Positions 26,639 through 35,865 of a DNA stretch of 64,000 bases are shown one piece after another (within the stretch, counting starts at the first letter, position 1; the number at the start of each line of letters is the position of its first letter). The translations under genes and the position numbers were made by a program. This DNA is from Deltaproteobacteria bacterium HGW-Deltaproteobacteria-15 (GTDB taxonomy: Bacteria; Desulfobacterota; DSM-4660; Desulfatiglandales; HGW-15): NCBI GenBank assembly GCA_002840535.1, contig PHBH01000002.1, positions 62,001 through 126,000 of the forward strand, given 5' to 3'. The notes under the pieces were generated by a model. That model searched no databases. It was given only the letters and a program-made list of their open reading frames with translations, and was not told the DNA's origin.

Positions 26639-28620
26639 TCGTTCACAGCGCTCTGCACTATGTCCTCTGTGGTTTTCTCCGGCGGTTTAATCGTGAAAAC
26701 GAACCTCATCCATTCCCCTTGATGGGACTCCGCCCAGATTTTCCCGCCGTGTTTTTGAACGATCTCGCGCGTGATGAAAAGGCCAAGACCGGTCCCCCGC
26801 GAGCCGTCGGCCTGTGAACCGAAGTGAACGAATTTTTCAAAAAGCTGCGACAGCCTCTCGGGGGATTGTCCCTGCCCTTCATTCCAAATCTTGAACCGGA
26901 ATTCGTCTCCTTTTTGCGAGAAGTCAATCCCCATTCTTCCTCCGGTACGGCCATATTTGAGCGCATTGTCCAGAAGGTTCTTGCACGCGATCTTCAGGAG
27001 GGACGGATCCCCTCTCATGGGGATGGAGGAAGGAAACCGCTTCTCCACCTTTACTTCCCGTTCCACAATGACCTGCTTCAGTTCGTCGAGCAGAGGCTCG
27101 ATCACATCACGCACCATGTCCATTTCCTTGACATGCGGGGTAAGCTCGCCCTTTTCGATTCGGGCGAGGTCCAGATAGTTGCGCGTCATTGCCACTGCCG
27201 AACCGATGTTCTTCGAGATATTCTGCACAAGAGCGGCCTGGGGCCCGCTCATAGAGCCGACCAGTCCCACATCGAGGGCGCGGGCCGAGGTGTAGATCAC
27301 ACCCAGGGCATTCTTCAGCTCATGAGAGACAAAGCCCAGCATGTCGAGGTAGCTTTCATTGAGCCGCTTCAGCGTCCGATTCGCCTCCTCGAGTGCGGTA
27401 TTGGCGTTCCTCAGCAGCTCGTCTCTGTCCCTGAGTGTGGAGGTCATGGTGTTGAAGGCTCCGGTCAAATCCCTGACCTCATCGTCCGCAGTCGGCTCCT
27501 CCACCACCAGGTCCAGGGTTCCTGCAGTGATCCGCCCTGCCGCATCCGCCAGGCGGCTCAAAGAAGTCGTCAGTCTCCGCGCAAACAGCAGCCCTGCGGC
27601 AAGCGCAAAAAGCGCTACGCCCAGCGAAATGGCCGCGTAGAGCTTCCACAAACCCCATTTGATATCGTCATACTGTTTTGCGAGGACTCCGACATAGAGG
27701 ATTCCTATCACCTTATTTTCCGTGTCATACAACGGGTCATAGGCGCTGAGATACCAATCATTGACGACGAATGCGCGATCGTACCAGTTGGTCCTGTTCT
27801 CCAGGACCTTGTCATAGACCTCTTCACTCACCCTGGTTCCAATAGCTCTGTTTCCGTTGGCGAGTGTCACGTTGGTAGCTATGCGGGTGTCCCATTGAAA
27901 GATGGTGACCGTGCCCAGGTCCTTGCCCTCGTACTTCTGATCCTCGAAGACCACCGAGCGGATCTTGTCCACCAGCCCGTGATTCCTGTTGAGAAGCACG
28001 CCGGCATAGAGTGTGCCCTTGATATTGCCCTGATCGTCCTGCACAGGGGCAGCCCCCACGAGGACCATGCCGGAGGGTTCGTTGTTCCTGGCCCTGGCTT
28101 TTGCTTTATGTGTGGGCTCAAATACTATGAATGCGCGCTCCTCCAGGTCGCCTCCTTCCTCCCGCAGCCTCTGGGGACCGTACACGGCAAACCCGCTCGT
28201 TGTCTTCCCCTTGAGCGCCTTTCCGATCAGCGGATCGTTTGAGAGGTAATCGCCGGTGTAATAAGGCTCGAGCGTTCGAAGAATGACCTTCCCCTTGGCA
28301 TCGGTCAGGCCCAGAAAATCGAAACCGCACTGCCGGCGTACGGCCTCCAGGGACACTCTGGTCTGAGCCGACAATGGAGAAGCAAAGGCCTCGTCGACAC
28401 GCTTCCCCGTCACAAGCACTTCGACAAAAAGAGTCAGCCTGTCCAACTCGGACTGGAGCTCGCTCCACGCCGAACGCAGATCCAGGCTTACTCTTCGCTG
28501 CGCTTCGTCCAGCGTCGTCCGATTGAGCAGGACCGCTCCCAGGATCGCGCCCAGAATTCCAAAGAGAGCGATCACGAGAACAAAATTCAGAAAAATTCTT
28601 TTTCTCAGATCAATGCGCAT
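26635..28620 (-). CDS. Sensor histidine kinase with periplasmic Cache-type domain
   Basis: The 661-residue protein has an N-terminal membrane helix (FLNFVLVIALFGILGAILGA) and a large periplasmic region (about 35-330) typical of double-Cache/sCache sensors. It includes NHGLVDKIRSVVFED and FVVNDWYLSAYDPL-type motifs. A second helix, a HAMP linker near 350-400, HisKA with phospho-acceptor His in FVSHELKNALG and an HATPase with N box (ACKNLLDNALKYG) and GTGLGLF follow. It senses a small molecule outside the membrane. No response regulator is adjacent. Its stop overlaps that of hypE by four bases, convergently. Confidence 0.9.
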   Translation of the reverse strand: MRIDLRKRIFLNFVLVIALFGILGAILGAVLLNRTTLDEAQRRVSLDLRSAWSELQSELDRLTLFVEVLVTGKRVDEAFASPLSAQTRVSLEAVRRQCGFDFLGLTDAKGKVILRTLEPYYTGDYLSNDPLIGKALKGKTTSGFAVYGPQRLREEGGDLEERAFIVFEPTHKAKARARNNEPSGMVLVGAAPVQDDQGNIKGTLYAGVLLNRNHGLVDKIRSVVFEDQKYEGKDLGTVTIFQWDTRIATNVTLANGNRAIGTRVSEEVYDKVLENRTNWYDRAFVVNDWYLSAYDPLYDTENKVIGILYVGVLAKQYDDIKWGLWKLYAAISLGVALFALAAGLLFARRLTTSLSRLADAAGRITAGTLDLVVEEPTADDEVRDLTGAFNTMTSTLRDRDELLRNANTALEEANRTLKRLNESYLDMLGFVSHELKNALGVIYTSARALDVGLVGSMSGPQAALVQNISKNIGSAVAMTRNYLDLARIEKGELTPHVKEMDMVRDVIEPLLDELKQVIVEREVKVEKRFPSSIPMRGDPSLLKIACKNLLDNALKYGRTGGRMGIDFSQKGDEFRFKIWNEGQGQSPERLSQLFEKFVHFGSQADGSRGTGLGLFITREIVQKHGGKIWAESHQGEWMRFVFTIKPPEKTTEDIVQSAVND

Positions 28621-28958
28621 AGAAGAAGTTCAGAGTTCAAAGTTCAGGGTTTGAAGTTCAGAGCTCTATTGTCATGCATCTCGTCGATTCTCTCTGCTCG
28701 CCGATTCCCCGATTCTCCGGCTCACCGATTCGTGTATGAATGAGTGCCCCGCAAGAACACTCGGGCTCTCTGTGCTCCGAGAGGCAGTCTGTAGGAAAGA
28801 GCTCCTGCTCGCGATACCTTTCAGAGCGAAGGAATCGCAACCGGGAGGTTGCTCCTACAGTTGGTCCATCAGCCATACACGTACTTCGTGCTCTTCGTGT
28901 TCTTCGTGGTGAATACACCCTACGATTACCCCCAAGGGGCGGCGGCTCAGTGACCATT
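28621..28958. other. Intergenic region between two histidine kinase genes
   Basis: About 340 bases without a gene. It contains short TTCAGAG-type direct repeats next to the upstream kinase, a GGAGCAACCTCC-family repeat and CTTCGTG-rich repeats near 28880-28910. Confidence 0.6.
28832..28855. repeat. 24-bp dispersed repeat, second copy
   Basis: GAATCGCAACCGGGAGGTTG plus CTCC is the reverse complement of the copy at 21738-21761 with one change. Confidence 0.8.
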
Positions 28959-30794
28959 CTAGATCGCCGGGAGGAGGCAGCACACCGTGGTCCCCTCGTT
29001 TACATTGCTTTCGATCAGGACCGCGCCCCGCAGAAAATCCACAATCTCCTTCACGATCACCAGCCCGAGCCCTGTCCCATCCTCGCAGAACGATTTGGCA
29101 TTCTCCGCGCGAAAAAATTCCGTGAACAGGCGAGAGCGATCTTCCTGCGGGATCCCTATCCCCGTGTCCCTCACCTCGATCCGAATCCGGTTCTCGCTCT
29201 CCCCACTGAGAACGACCTGTACATTTCCTCCGGAAGGAGTGTACTTGATCGCGTTGGAGATCAGATTCGTGAAAAGCTCATCCAGCAGCTTCTCGTCTCC
29301 CATGAGCTGGGCAAGCTCCGGCTGGACCTTGAATTCGATTTTCACCTGTCTGTCACGAGCCTGCGCCTCGAAGAGCGGGACCAGCGCATTCAGGATGGTT
29401 GCGCAGTCGACCGGGTGGATTACCGCCCTGTCCGCATCGGTTCTCTTGATACCGAGCTTGAGAAGATCGTTGATCAGGTCGCCCAGCATCTCAATCCGCC
29501 TGATACATCGCTGGAGCATCTCTCTCTGCTTTTCGCTCACCGGTCCCATGAACCCCCCTTCCATCACTTTGATCATGCTGTAGATCGTGCTGAAAGGAGA
29601 ACGGAGCTGGTGAGCGGCCTTTTGCAGGAACCAGGTCTTGTTGATCTCTCCGCGAAGAGTTTCTATGGCGAGTGCCACCAGGTCCGAAATCAGCGAGAAA
29701 AACCTGATCTCTTCCTCTCCGAAATCATGCGACACGCCGCTATACACACAGAACACCCCCAGGACCATTTTTTCCACGCGAAGGGGAAGACAGATCATGG
29801 AGGCAATCCCCTCCTTGCGGATGTCTTCGGGGTATTGGAAATAGTCCTTTTCCTCGATTTTGCCTACCGAGAAAAATGATCCTTCTATTATTTTCCGATT
29901 GATGGGGCTCCTGTCGATGTCCACGGCCCCCTTTGACACGTAATCTTCGCTCAGACCGTAGGCAGAGGCGAATTTCAGCTTCTTCCTGCCCTCGTCCAGG
30001 AGCTTGATCGAGCAGGCCTTGACCCCCATGATTCCGGCTGCGCTTCTCGTGGCGAGGTCCATGAGCTCCTGAAGATCCGAAGAAAGGCCGATCTTCTTCA
30101 ACATCTCATACAAGGCCTTCAGCTTTGTGTTGCTGGACTCCAGCTCCTTTGAGGTTTCCAGCAGCTCGCGGCCCTTGATCCGCAGGCTCATCTTGAGAGA
30201 GGTGGTGAGAAATGCCGTGACCAGAATGGCAATAGTGAATACCGAGTAACTCACAAGCACATCCGCTGTTCCCGGGTGGATGGTAAAAGGAATGGACCCG
30301 AAAACGGGCTTCAGCAGCAGAATCCCCTGGTTCTGGAGGGTTGCCAGGATGCCGGTGGCCGCCAGGACCGCAATGCCGTATCCAAAACAGCTCACCGGAG
30401 TCAGAAGGATGCCAGCCAGGACGATATGAAAAAGACTGAAAATCAACAGAGGGCTGTAGATGCCTCCGGTAAACAGAATCATCATGTACAGAGCGGTGAG
30501 ATCCGCGCTGATCTGCACGTGAGCAAAGGTATTGAAGGATTTAACGTTCTGGGGGGAAAGGGAACTCAGCCTTTTCCACACCAGGAGGAACACGAGGTTA
30601 TAGGCAAAGATGAAAAGGGCGATGACGGTGAGTGGAAGGATAGGAAAAGAAGGGGTAAAAAAAAACGAAACCCAGCTGCCTGCAAGGGCCGCTGCTGCTG
30701 CCAGCCATCTCAAGCGGATGAACCAGTAAACTCGCTCGATCAGCTCCTTTTGAAAGAAAAGCTGTTCCTTGATTAGCTCATACCCCAACCGCAT
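28959..30794 (-). CDS. Membrane-bound GAF-domain histidine kinase
   Basis: The 611-residue protein has about six membrane helices in residues 25-200 (for example LAAAAALAGSWVSFFF and LPLTVIALFIFAYNLVFLLV). A coiled-coil linker, a GAF domain (about 225-380, with ACSIKLLDEGRKKLKFASAY), HisKA with His in AAHQLRSPFSTIYSMIKVM and an HATPase with FTNLISNAIKYTPSGG and DTGIGIPQED follow. It follows the response regulator gene by 31 bases and is downstream of the hydrogenase genes, so hydrogen or redox status may be its signal. That link is inference. Confidence 0.9.
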   Translation of the reverse strand: MRLGYELIKEQLFFQKELIERVYWFIRLRWLAAAAALAGSWVSFFFTPSFPILPLTVIALFIFAYNLVFLLVWKRLSSLSPQNVKSFNTFAHVQISADLTALYMMILFTGGIYSPLLIFSLFHIVLAGILLTPVSCFGYGIAVLAATGILATLQNQGILLLKPVFGSIPFTIHPGTADVLVSYSVFTIAILVTAFLTTSLKMSLRIKGRELLETSKELESSNTKLKALYEMLKKIGLSSDLQELMDLATRSAAGIMGVKACSIKLLDEGRKKLKFASAYGLSEDYVSKGAVDIDRSPINRKIIEGSFFSVGKIEEKDYFQYPEDIRKEGIASMICLPLRVEKMVLGVFCVYSGVSHDFGEEEIRFFSLISDLVALAIETLRGEINKTWFLQKAAHQLRSPFSTIYSMIKVMEGGFMGPVSEKQREMLQRCIRRIEMLGDLINDLLKLGIKRTDADRAVIHPVDCATILNALVPLFEAQARDRQVKIEFKVQPELAQLMGDEKLLDELFTNLISNAIKYTPSGGNVQVVLSGESENRIRIEVRDTGIGIPQEDRSRLFTEFFRAENAKSFCEDGTGLGLVIVKEIVDFLRGAVLIESNVNEGTTVCCLLPAI

Positions 30795-30825
30795 AAGCGA
30801 TTCCCTTTCAAGAGGAATCGAATCG

Positions 30826-31239
30826 TCATATCTTCTGCGCTTCTCTCAACACGTTGTCCACGGAGGAAAGGAGAAGCTCGGGATCAACGGGTTTTTCGAT
30901 GAACTGGGATACCGGCCAGCTCTCGCCCAGGATATGCTGGAATTTGTCCGGACCCTCTTCCGCCATTTTCTTGGGAAAAGCCGTTACCATGATGATGGGA
31001 ATGGACTGGTATCTCGGATCATGCCTCAGCTTGTAGGCAAGGTCGAACCCCTCCGTGTCGGTGGCCATCATGACATCCAGGATGATGAGGTTCGGAGTCT
31101 TCTCCTGAATCCGTGCATACCCATCCTTGCCACTGAACGCGCTCCTGACCGTGTAATTCCTGCTCTCAAGGACAATCCGTATGGATTGGACCAGATCACG
31201 ATCGTCATCGATCATCAGGATGTCTGTACCGATGGCCAT
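30826..31239 (-). CDS. Single-domain response regulator
   Basis: The 137-residue protein is only a receiver domain: acidic cluster IDDDRDL, phospho-acceptor Asp in LIILDVMMATDTEGF, switch Thr in IIMVTAFPKK and Lys in FIEKPVDPE. There is no output domain, so it acts by protein contact or phosphorelay. Its first codons overlap the hydrogenase protease gene by 25 bases, and the histidine kinase follows. This places the two-component pair in the hydrogenase operon. Confidence 0.92.
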   Translation of the reverse strand: MAIGTDILMIDDDRDLVQSIRIVLESRNYTVRSAFSGKDGYARIQEKTPNLIILDVMMATDTEGFDLAYKLRHDPRYQSIPIIMVTAFPKKMAEEGPDKFQHILGESWPVSQFIEKPVDPELLLSSVDNVLREAQKI

Positions 31240-31751
31240 GGCAGTCCCCCCCTCTTGCCTTTGGCATATGATTTGATGAATTCCGCTCTTTTGTCAATGG
31301 TTTTCGTCTTTATGAACGAGACGATTTCCCTGCTGACTTTCTCGACACTTTCAGCCGCCTTCGGGCTCAGTTCCTCTCCGAAGTCGAAGTTGTGCCCTTC
31401 GATCGAGACCAGCCACGCATGCGGGCATCTGGACCAGATGGAAAATGTCAGTCCAAGCAGGAAGGATGGACGGAGATGATGCGTCCCAAGGGGCAGGAAG
31501 CCGGATTCCGGCGCAATCCTCCTCCACATTCGGCCCCTCTTCAGATCCAGGACCGTGGCATCCACAAACACGACCTCCCTTGCACTTGCCAGGTCCTCCG
31601 TGAGGCCGGGATCGAGCTGGTGCACGGATTGGATCCGGACGCCGGCCGTTTCCCGGAACATAGGATGGAGCCTCCCGGCCACTCGAAACCCGCACCCGTC
31701 GTCTCTGCGCTGAGGGTTGCCATACCCAATGATCAGGAGATCTCCGCTCAT
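31215..31751 (-). CDS. Hydrogenase maturation protease
   Basis: The 178-residue protein begins LLIIGYGNPQRRDDGCGFRV, the signature of HyaD/HoxW-type endopeptidases. A metal-site Asp is seen in VVFVDATVLD and a His in GTHHLRPSF. Such enzymes remove the C-terminal tail of the NiFe large subunit after nickel insertion. The start overlaps the stop of the large-subunit gene by four bases (ATGA), linking their translation. The C-terminus is longer and more basic than usual. Confidence 0.88.
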   Translation of the reverse strand: MSGDLLIIGYGNPQRRDDGCGFRVAGRLHPMFRETAGVRIQSVHQLDPGLTEDLASAREVVFVDATVLDLKRGRMWRRIAPESGFLPLGTHHLRPSFLLGLTFSIWSRCPHAWLVSIEGHNFDFGEELSPKAAESVEKVSREIVSFIKTKTIDKRAEFIKSYAKGKRGGLPWPSVQTS

Positions 31752-33175
31752 TCCCGCACCAATTCCTTGAGGAGCGACCCCTTGGGGTCATAGACCTCCA
31801 CCTTCAACGGCATCTGTCCCACGGCATGTGTGGCGCAGGACAGGCATGGATCATAGCAGCGGATCGCCCCTTCCACCCGGTTCAACAGACCTTCCCTGAC
31901 TTCTCCGTTGTGGATGTACTCCTTTGCCACGAGTTCTACCGAACGGTTGATGGCAATGTTGTTGTGGCCGGTAGCTACTATCAGATTCGCCTTTCTGATC
32001 GCTCCATGTTTGTCGACCCAGTAATGATGGATGAGCGTTCCACGCGGAGCTTCGATGACCCCCACGCCTTCCTCATTCACGGGAGGACCTGTTCGGCGGA
32101 TGTCGTTCCCGCAAACCTTTTCCTCATGGAGAATGGACTCGGCCTTTTCGAGCGAGTACAGGAGCTCGACCATCCTCGCATAATGATAGAGAAGAGTCGC
32201 ACCTTTGTATTCGCTTGCCGTTTCTCTAAATCGCTTCCATTCGACCGCCGCCTGCGGCGTGGACATCCCGTCGGCGCAGTTCAGCCTGCCCAGGGGTCCC
32301 ACCCGGTAACACCCATCCGGGTATCCCTGCAGCTTGTAGAAGGGAAACTTCATGTATGACCAGGGTTCCACGCGCTCGCCCACAAAACCGAGATAGTCGG
32401 CAGGAGCGAATTCAGACAGCACCTCGCCCTGGTGATTGCTGATTCTCATCTTCCCATCGTACATGTCGGTCCGCCCATCATCGTCCACAAGACCGGCATA
32501 GTTGGTGGAGAAGTTGGCAAAGCGTCTCACCTCTCCCAGGTTTTTTTCCGTCCATCCCCTGATCAGCTCAAGGGCCGTGTTCGCGGTATGAAAGGCGTCG
32601 TCGAATCCGGCAAGAAGCCTTTCCCTGTCGGATTCTCCAAGGGGATTGATCACGCCCCCCGGAATCGCATAAGCAGGATGGACCTTTTTACCGCCCAGCG
32701 CCTTGATGATCTCCTGCCCTAATTTCCGGAGCTTTATCCCTTTGACCGCAAGTTCGGGAAACTCCCCGATCACACCCAACACATTCCTCTTCGAAGGGTC
32801 CGAATCCCATCCGAAGAGAAGATCCGGGCTTGCCAGATAAAAAAAATGGAGCGCGTGCGACTGAATATACTGCCCCATGTGAAGGAGTTCTCGAAGGAGC
32901 TTCGCCGTCTCCGGAATCTGAACACCGAGAATTGCGTCGCACGCCTTTGCAGAAGCGAGTTGGTGGCTCACAGGGCAGATTCCGCAGATTCTCTGAGTTA
33001 TGATGACCATCTCCTCAAAAGGTCTCCCCTCACAGAACCGCTCGTACCCCCTGAACTGGGTGACGTGGAACCGGGCCTCTTCCACTTCGCCGGTTCCATC
33101 CAGGTGAAGAGTGACCTTCCCATGTCCCTCAAGGCGGCTGATTGGATTGATGGTGATTTTTCTCGACTCAGTCAT
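31748..33175 (-). CDS. NiFe hydrogenase large subunit (HoxH-like)
   Basis: From ATG at 33175, with GGAGAG upstream (an ATG 24 bases earlier is in frame), this is 475 residues. The nickel ligands are visible: RICGICPVSHQ near the N-terminus and DPCLSCATH near the end, followed by a removable tail of about 25 residues. The cytoplasmic group-3 type is suggested by the associated Nuo/Hox subunits. It forms the active site with the small subunit upstream. The next gene is its protease. Confidence 0.93.
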   Translation of the reverse strand: MTESRKITINPISRLEGHGKVTLHLDGTGEVEEARFHVTQFRGYERFCEGRPFEEMVIITQRICGICPVSHQLASAKACDAILGVQIPETAKLLRELLHMGQYIQSHALHFFYLASPDLLFGWDSDPSKRNVLGVIGEFPELAVKGIKLRKLGQEIIKALGGKKVHPAYAIPGGVINPLGESDRERLLAGFDDAFHTANTALELIRGWTEKNLGEVRRFANFSTNYAGLVDDDGRTDMYDGKMRISNHQGEVLSEFAPADYLGFVGERVEPWSYMKFPFYKLQGYPDGCYRVGPLGRLNCADGMSTPQAAVEWKRFRETASEYKGATLLYHYARMVELLYSLEKAESILHEEKVCGNDIRRTGPPVNEEGVGVIEAPRGTLIHHYWVDKHGAIRKANLIVATGHNNIAINRSVELVAKEYIHNGEVREGLLNRVEGAIRCYDPCLSCATHAVGQMPLKVEVYDPKGSLLKELVRE

Positions 33176-33191
33176 GGGGTTCTCTCCATAG

Positions 33192-33734
33192 TCAGTCAAA
33201 ATGAATCATGTCTCCTGGAAGCACAGGGAGTCTTCCCTTCAGGATTTGTGTCAAAGTGTATGCGATAGCTTCAGGCGAAGGGGGACATCCGGGTACAAAG
33301 ACATCCACCCCCACGACCTGATTCACAGGAAGGACCTTGTCCAGCAAGGGAGGGAGATCTTCATGGCGAGGAACAGCCCCCTGCACTGTACTTTCCGTTT
33401 CAACGTATCCCCTGCGTAGGACCTCCTCTGCAGGGATCCAGTTCCGGAGCGTATTGATACCTCCGAAAACGGCGCAGTCGCCCCAGGCCATCAGGACCTT
33501 GCACTTTTTCCTGAGCTTGTGCGCCAGTTCGAACTGCTCCTCATTGCCGATCGCGCCTTCTATGATGCCCACAGTGAGATCCTGAAAATCATAATCCTTG
33601 AAATCCGTAATCGGCGACACGGTGAGTTCCACCTGGGGCAGGATGGAAAGGAGACTTTCGTCCAAATCCAGAAAGGACATATGACACCCCGCACACGCCT
33701 CGAACCATACGGTCGCTACCTTCGGTTTGGCCAT
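33192..33734 (-). CDS. NiFe hydrogenase small subunit (HoxY-like)
   Basis: The 180-residue protein has Cys ligands for the proximal 4Fe-4S cluster in WFEACAGCHMSF, WGDCAVFGG and PGCPPSPEA. There is no Tat signal and no distal cluster domain, as expected for short cytoplasmic group-3 small subunits. GGAGG precedes the ATG. It passes electrons between the large subunit and the NuoG/HoxU-like protein encoded upstream. Confidence 0.93.
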   Translation of the reverse strand: MAKPKVATVWFEACAGCHMSFLDLDESLLSILPQVELTVSPITDFKDYDFQDLTVGIIEGAIGNEEQFELAHKLRKKCKVLMAWGDCAVFGGINTLRNWIPAEEVLRRGYVETESTVQGAVPRHEDLPPLLDKVLPVNQVVGVDVFVPGCPPSPEAIAYTLTQILKGRLPVLPGDMIHFD

Positions 33735-33803
33735 GAAAGAACCTCCGGTCCTTTATCATCGATCATTTGGCGTTATTATTGATCATTTACGAAATCTGCT
33801 GAT

Positions 33804-35822
33804 TCACCCTTTCCCGCCCAGGGGCGAGCCGCATCCTCTGGCCAGCTCCATCAGTATCCTCCTTGCGTCCCGCACCCCTTCCGGCGGTTCCAGGGTTTTC
33901 CCGGCAAAGACGGATTCCCGACCGTCCAGTGAGGTGAAGGTGCCTTCATTTTCGATCCAGCGGGGCCTTGGAAGCAGCACATGGGCTTTTCCTGCGAGCT
34001 CTTCCAGCTGGAAGGGCGAAACCACCACAAGAAATTTCAGGTCATTGAGGAAAACCGGGAGGGGTCGCGGCTCTGCTACACCGCCCAGCAGGAGCACGCC
34101 GCCCTCCCATCCTCTATCGTTTTCCCTGTTCACCAGGGAGGGAATGCCCAAATGCCAGGACCCGGCGCTGTTCCCCGATGACTTCAGGAGAATCAGTCTC
34201 AAAATGTCTCTCTCGATGAAGCCCTTCACCATGGAGATGTCGGCTGCCAGCCGCACGGCCTCCGGTTCTTCAGTGATGGAGGGGGCTCCGATGACGAGTG
34301 GGTCTTTTGCATCCAGAAATGCACCGACCATTTCAGCGAATCTCCTCCGCTCTTCATAAGAGGAGCAGATCTCATCCAGGACTCCCTCCACATCCGTTTG
34401 CATCATCCTGAGGACTTCACTGCCTTTCAGAGCCCCTGTCGTTCCATCCGCGGTCTTGAGAACCGAGGTGAGAAAGCCCTGCATGAACAGTATTTCTTTC
34501 CCGGGCTTCACAGGGATTTCCATGGCTCCGGCTCCCGCGCAGGAGTCCGCCTTTCCCGCCACAGCCGCTTTGAGTCCCTTTTCGAGCATTCCCTTCCTGA
34601 TCAGGGATGACAGGACAGGCTGTGATTCCCATGGATCCCCGCCCAGAAGGAGCACAAAATCCGTCTCCGCGATCTTCTTCCAGGACGCCTCTCTCATCCC
34701 GGCGCCCGCAGACTGCAGCCCACTGAGCACGGACCTGTAATGAATGCCGTCGAGGGTGTCCACACGTCCAAGGCCCAGGGACTCGGAAAAATCCTTGAAA
34801 AGAATAAGCTCTTCATTTGAAAGATTACTCGAGGCAATGCCGACGACGCTCTGCCCGCCGTATTTCTCTTTCAGGCTCTTCAGCCCTTCCGATGCGACTC
34901 GAATCGCCTCTTCCCATTGCTCCTCCTTCCACTTCCCGTCCTTCCCAAGAACCAATGGACGGGTTAGACGCTTTTCTTCCTTGAAGGAGTCGAATCTCCC
35001 CCTATAGCAGAGCTGCCCTTTGTCGGGTCTTCCATTCCCGACGGATACCTGACCTTCAATCTTCAGGAGAGTGTTACCCGCAGTGGTGACCACCGTGGGG
35101 CAGAGAAGACCACAGAGGGTGCAAACCGAATCAACAGCCTTTCTCTCCCTTTCATGTCCTTTGACGGCATAATGGCTCCGATAACGACTGGTGATAGCCC
35201 CTGTGGGGCACAGCTGCATGCACAGGCCGCAGGAAAGGCACGTAGAACCTTCCCGTCGATCGTTTAGATCGATGCCTATCAGGCTTTTCGGCCCCCGATT
35301 TTGAAAATGGAGCACGTAGTTGCCTGCAAGCTGTGCGCATCCCCGCACGCACCTGCCGCAAAGGACGCATCGATTGTGGTCCATCACCATGTACTCACTG
35401 GTCACGTCCGTTGGAAAGAATTGGAAGGAGGGGGAATCGGTCAGGTGATCCATCTGCATCTGATAGGCCAGGCTCTGCAGCTCGCATTCTCCGCTCTGGG
35501 GACAGAACATGCAGTTGTGATTCCTCTCGGCAAAGAGGAACTCGAGCACCGCCTTCCTGCTCTCAATAATGCGTTCATTCGAGGTCACAATATTCATCCC
35601 GTCCCGCACGGGGGTGACGCAGCTTGCCGCCAGCTTTGGGGCCCCATCCACCTCGACCACGCAAAGCCTGCAGCCTCCCCAGGGGGTCAGTGCCGGATGG
35701 TGGCAGAGAGTGGGGATGGGAATATTGTTTTTCCGGGCAGCGTCCAGGAGCGTCACACCGGGCTCTGTCAAGAGCTCTTTGCCGTCCATGATGATTCTCA
35801 CTTTGCCTTCGGTCCTTTCCAT
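33804..35822 (-). CDS. NuoG/HoxU-like iron-sulfur protein with molybdopterin-type domain
   Basis: The 672-residue protein starts with a 2Fe-2S ferredoxin domain (CHHPALTPWGGCRLC). A NuoG-type His-Cys3 cluster follows (HNCMFCPQSGEC), then two 4Fe-4S motifs (CVLCGRCVRGC and CLSCGLCMQLCPTG). From about 235 it continues with a molybdopterin-oxidoreductase-type module starting CTLCGLLCPTVVTTAGN. That part is short and probably degenerate, as in NuoG. It conducts electrons between the flavoprotein and hydrogenase modules. Confidence 0.88.
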   Translation of the reverse strand: MERTEGKVRIIMDGKELLTEPGVTLLDAARKNNIPIPTLCHHPALTPWGGCRLCVVEVDGAPKLAASCVTPVRDGMNIVTSNERIIESRKAVLEFLFAERNHNCMFCPQSGECELQSLAYQMQMDHLTDSPSFQFFPTDVTSEYMVMDHNRCVLCGRCVRGCAQLAGNYVLHFQNRGPKSLIGIDLNDRREGSTCLSCGLCMQLCPTGAITSRYRSHYAVKGHERERKAVDSVCTLCGLLCPTVVTTAGNTLLKIEGQVSVGNGRPDKGQLCYRGRFDSFKEEKRLTRPLVLGKDGKWKEEQWEEAIRVASEGLKSLKEKYGGQSVVGIASSNLSNEELILFKDFSESLGLGRVDTLDGIHYRSVLSGLQSAGAGMREASWKKIAETDFVLLLGGDPWESQPVLSSLIRKGMLEKGLKAAVAGKADSCAGAGAMEIPVKPGKEILFMQGFLTSVLKTADGTTGALKGSEVLRMMQTDVEGVLDEICSSYEERRRFAEMVGAFLDAKDPLVIGAPSITEEPEAVRLAADISMVKGFIERDILRLILLKSSGNSAGSWHLGIPSLVNRENDRGWEGGVLLLGGVAEPRPLPVFLNDLKFLVVVSPFQLEELAGKAHVLLPRPRWIENEGTFTSLDGRESVFAGKTLEPPEGVRDARRILMELARGCGSPLGGKG

Positions 35823-35865
35823 CCCAGCATTCCTTTCGCGCTCACTTGGGGTCGGTTCCCGATCA

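Noticed and set aside
26824-28242. 472-codon plus-strand frame
   Set aside because: Antisense to the Cache-HAMP histidine kinase; no recognisable domain.
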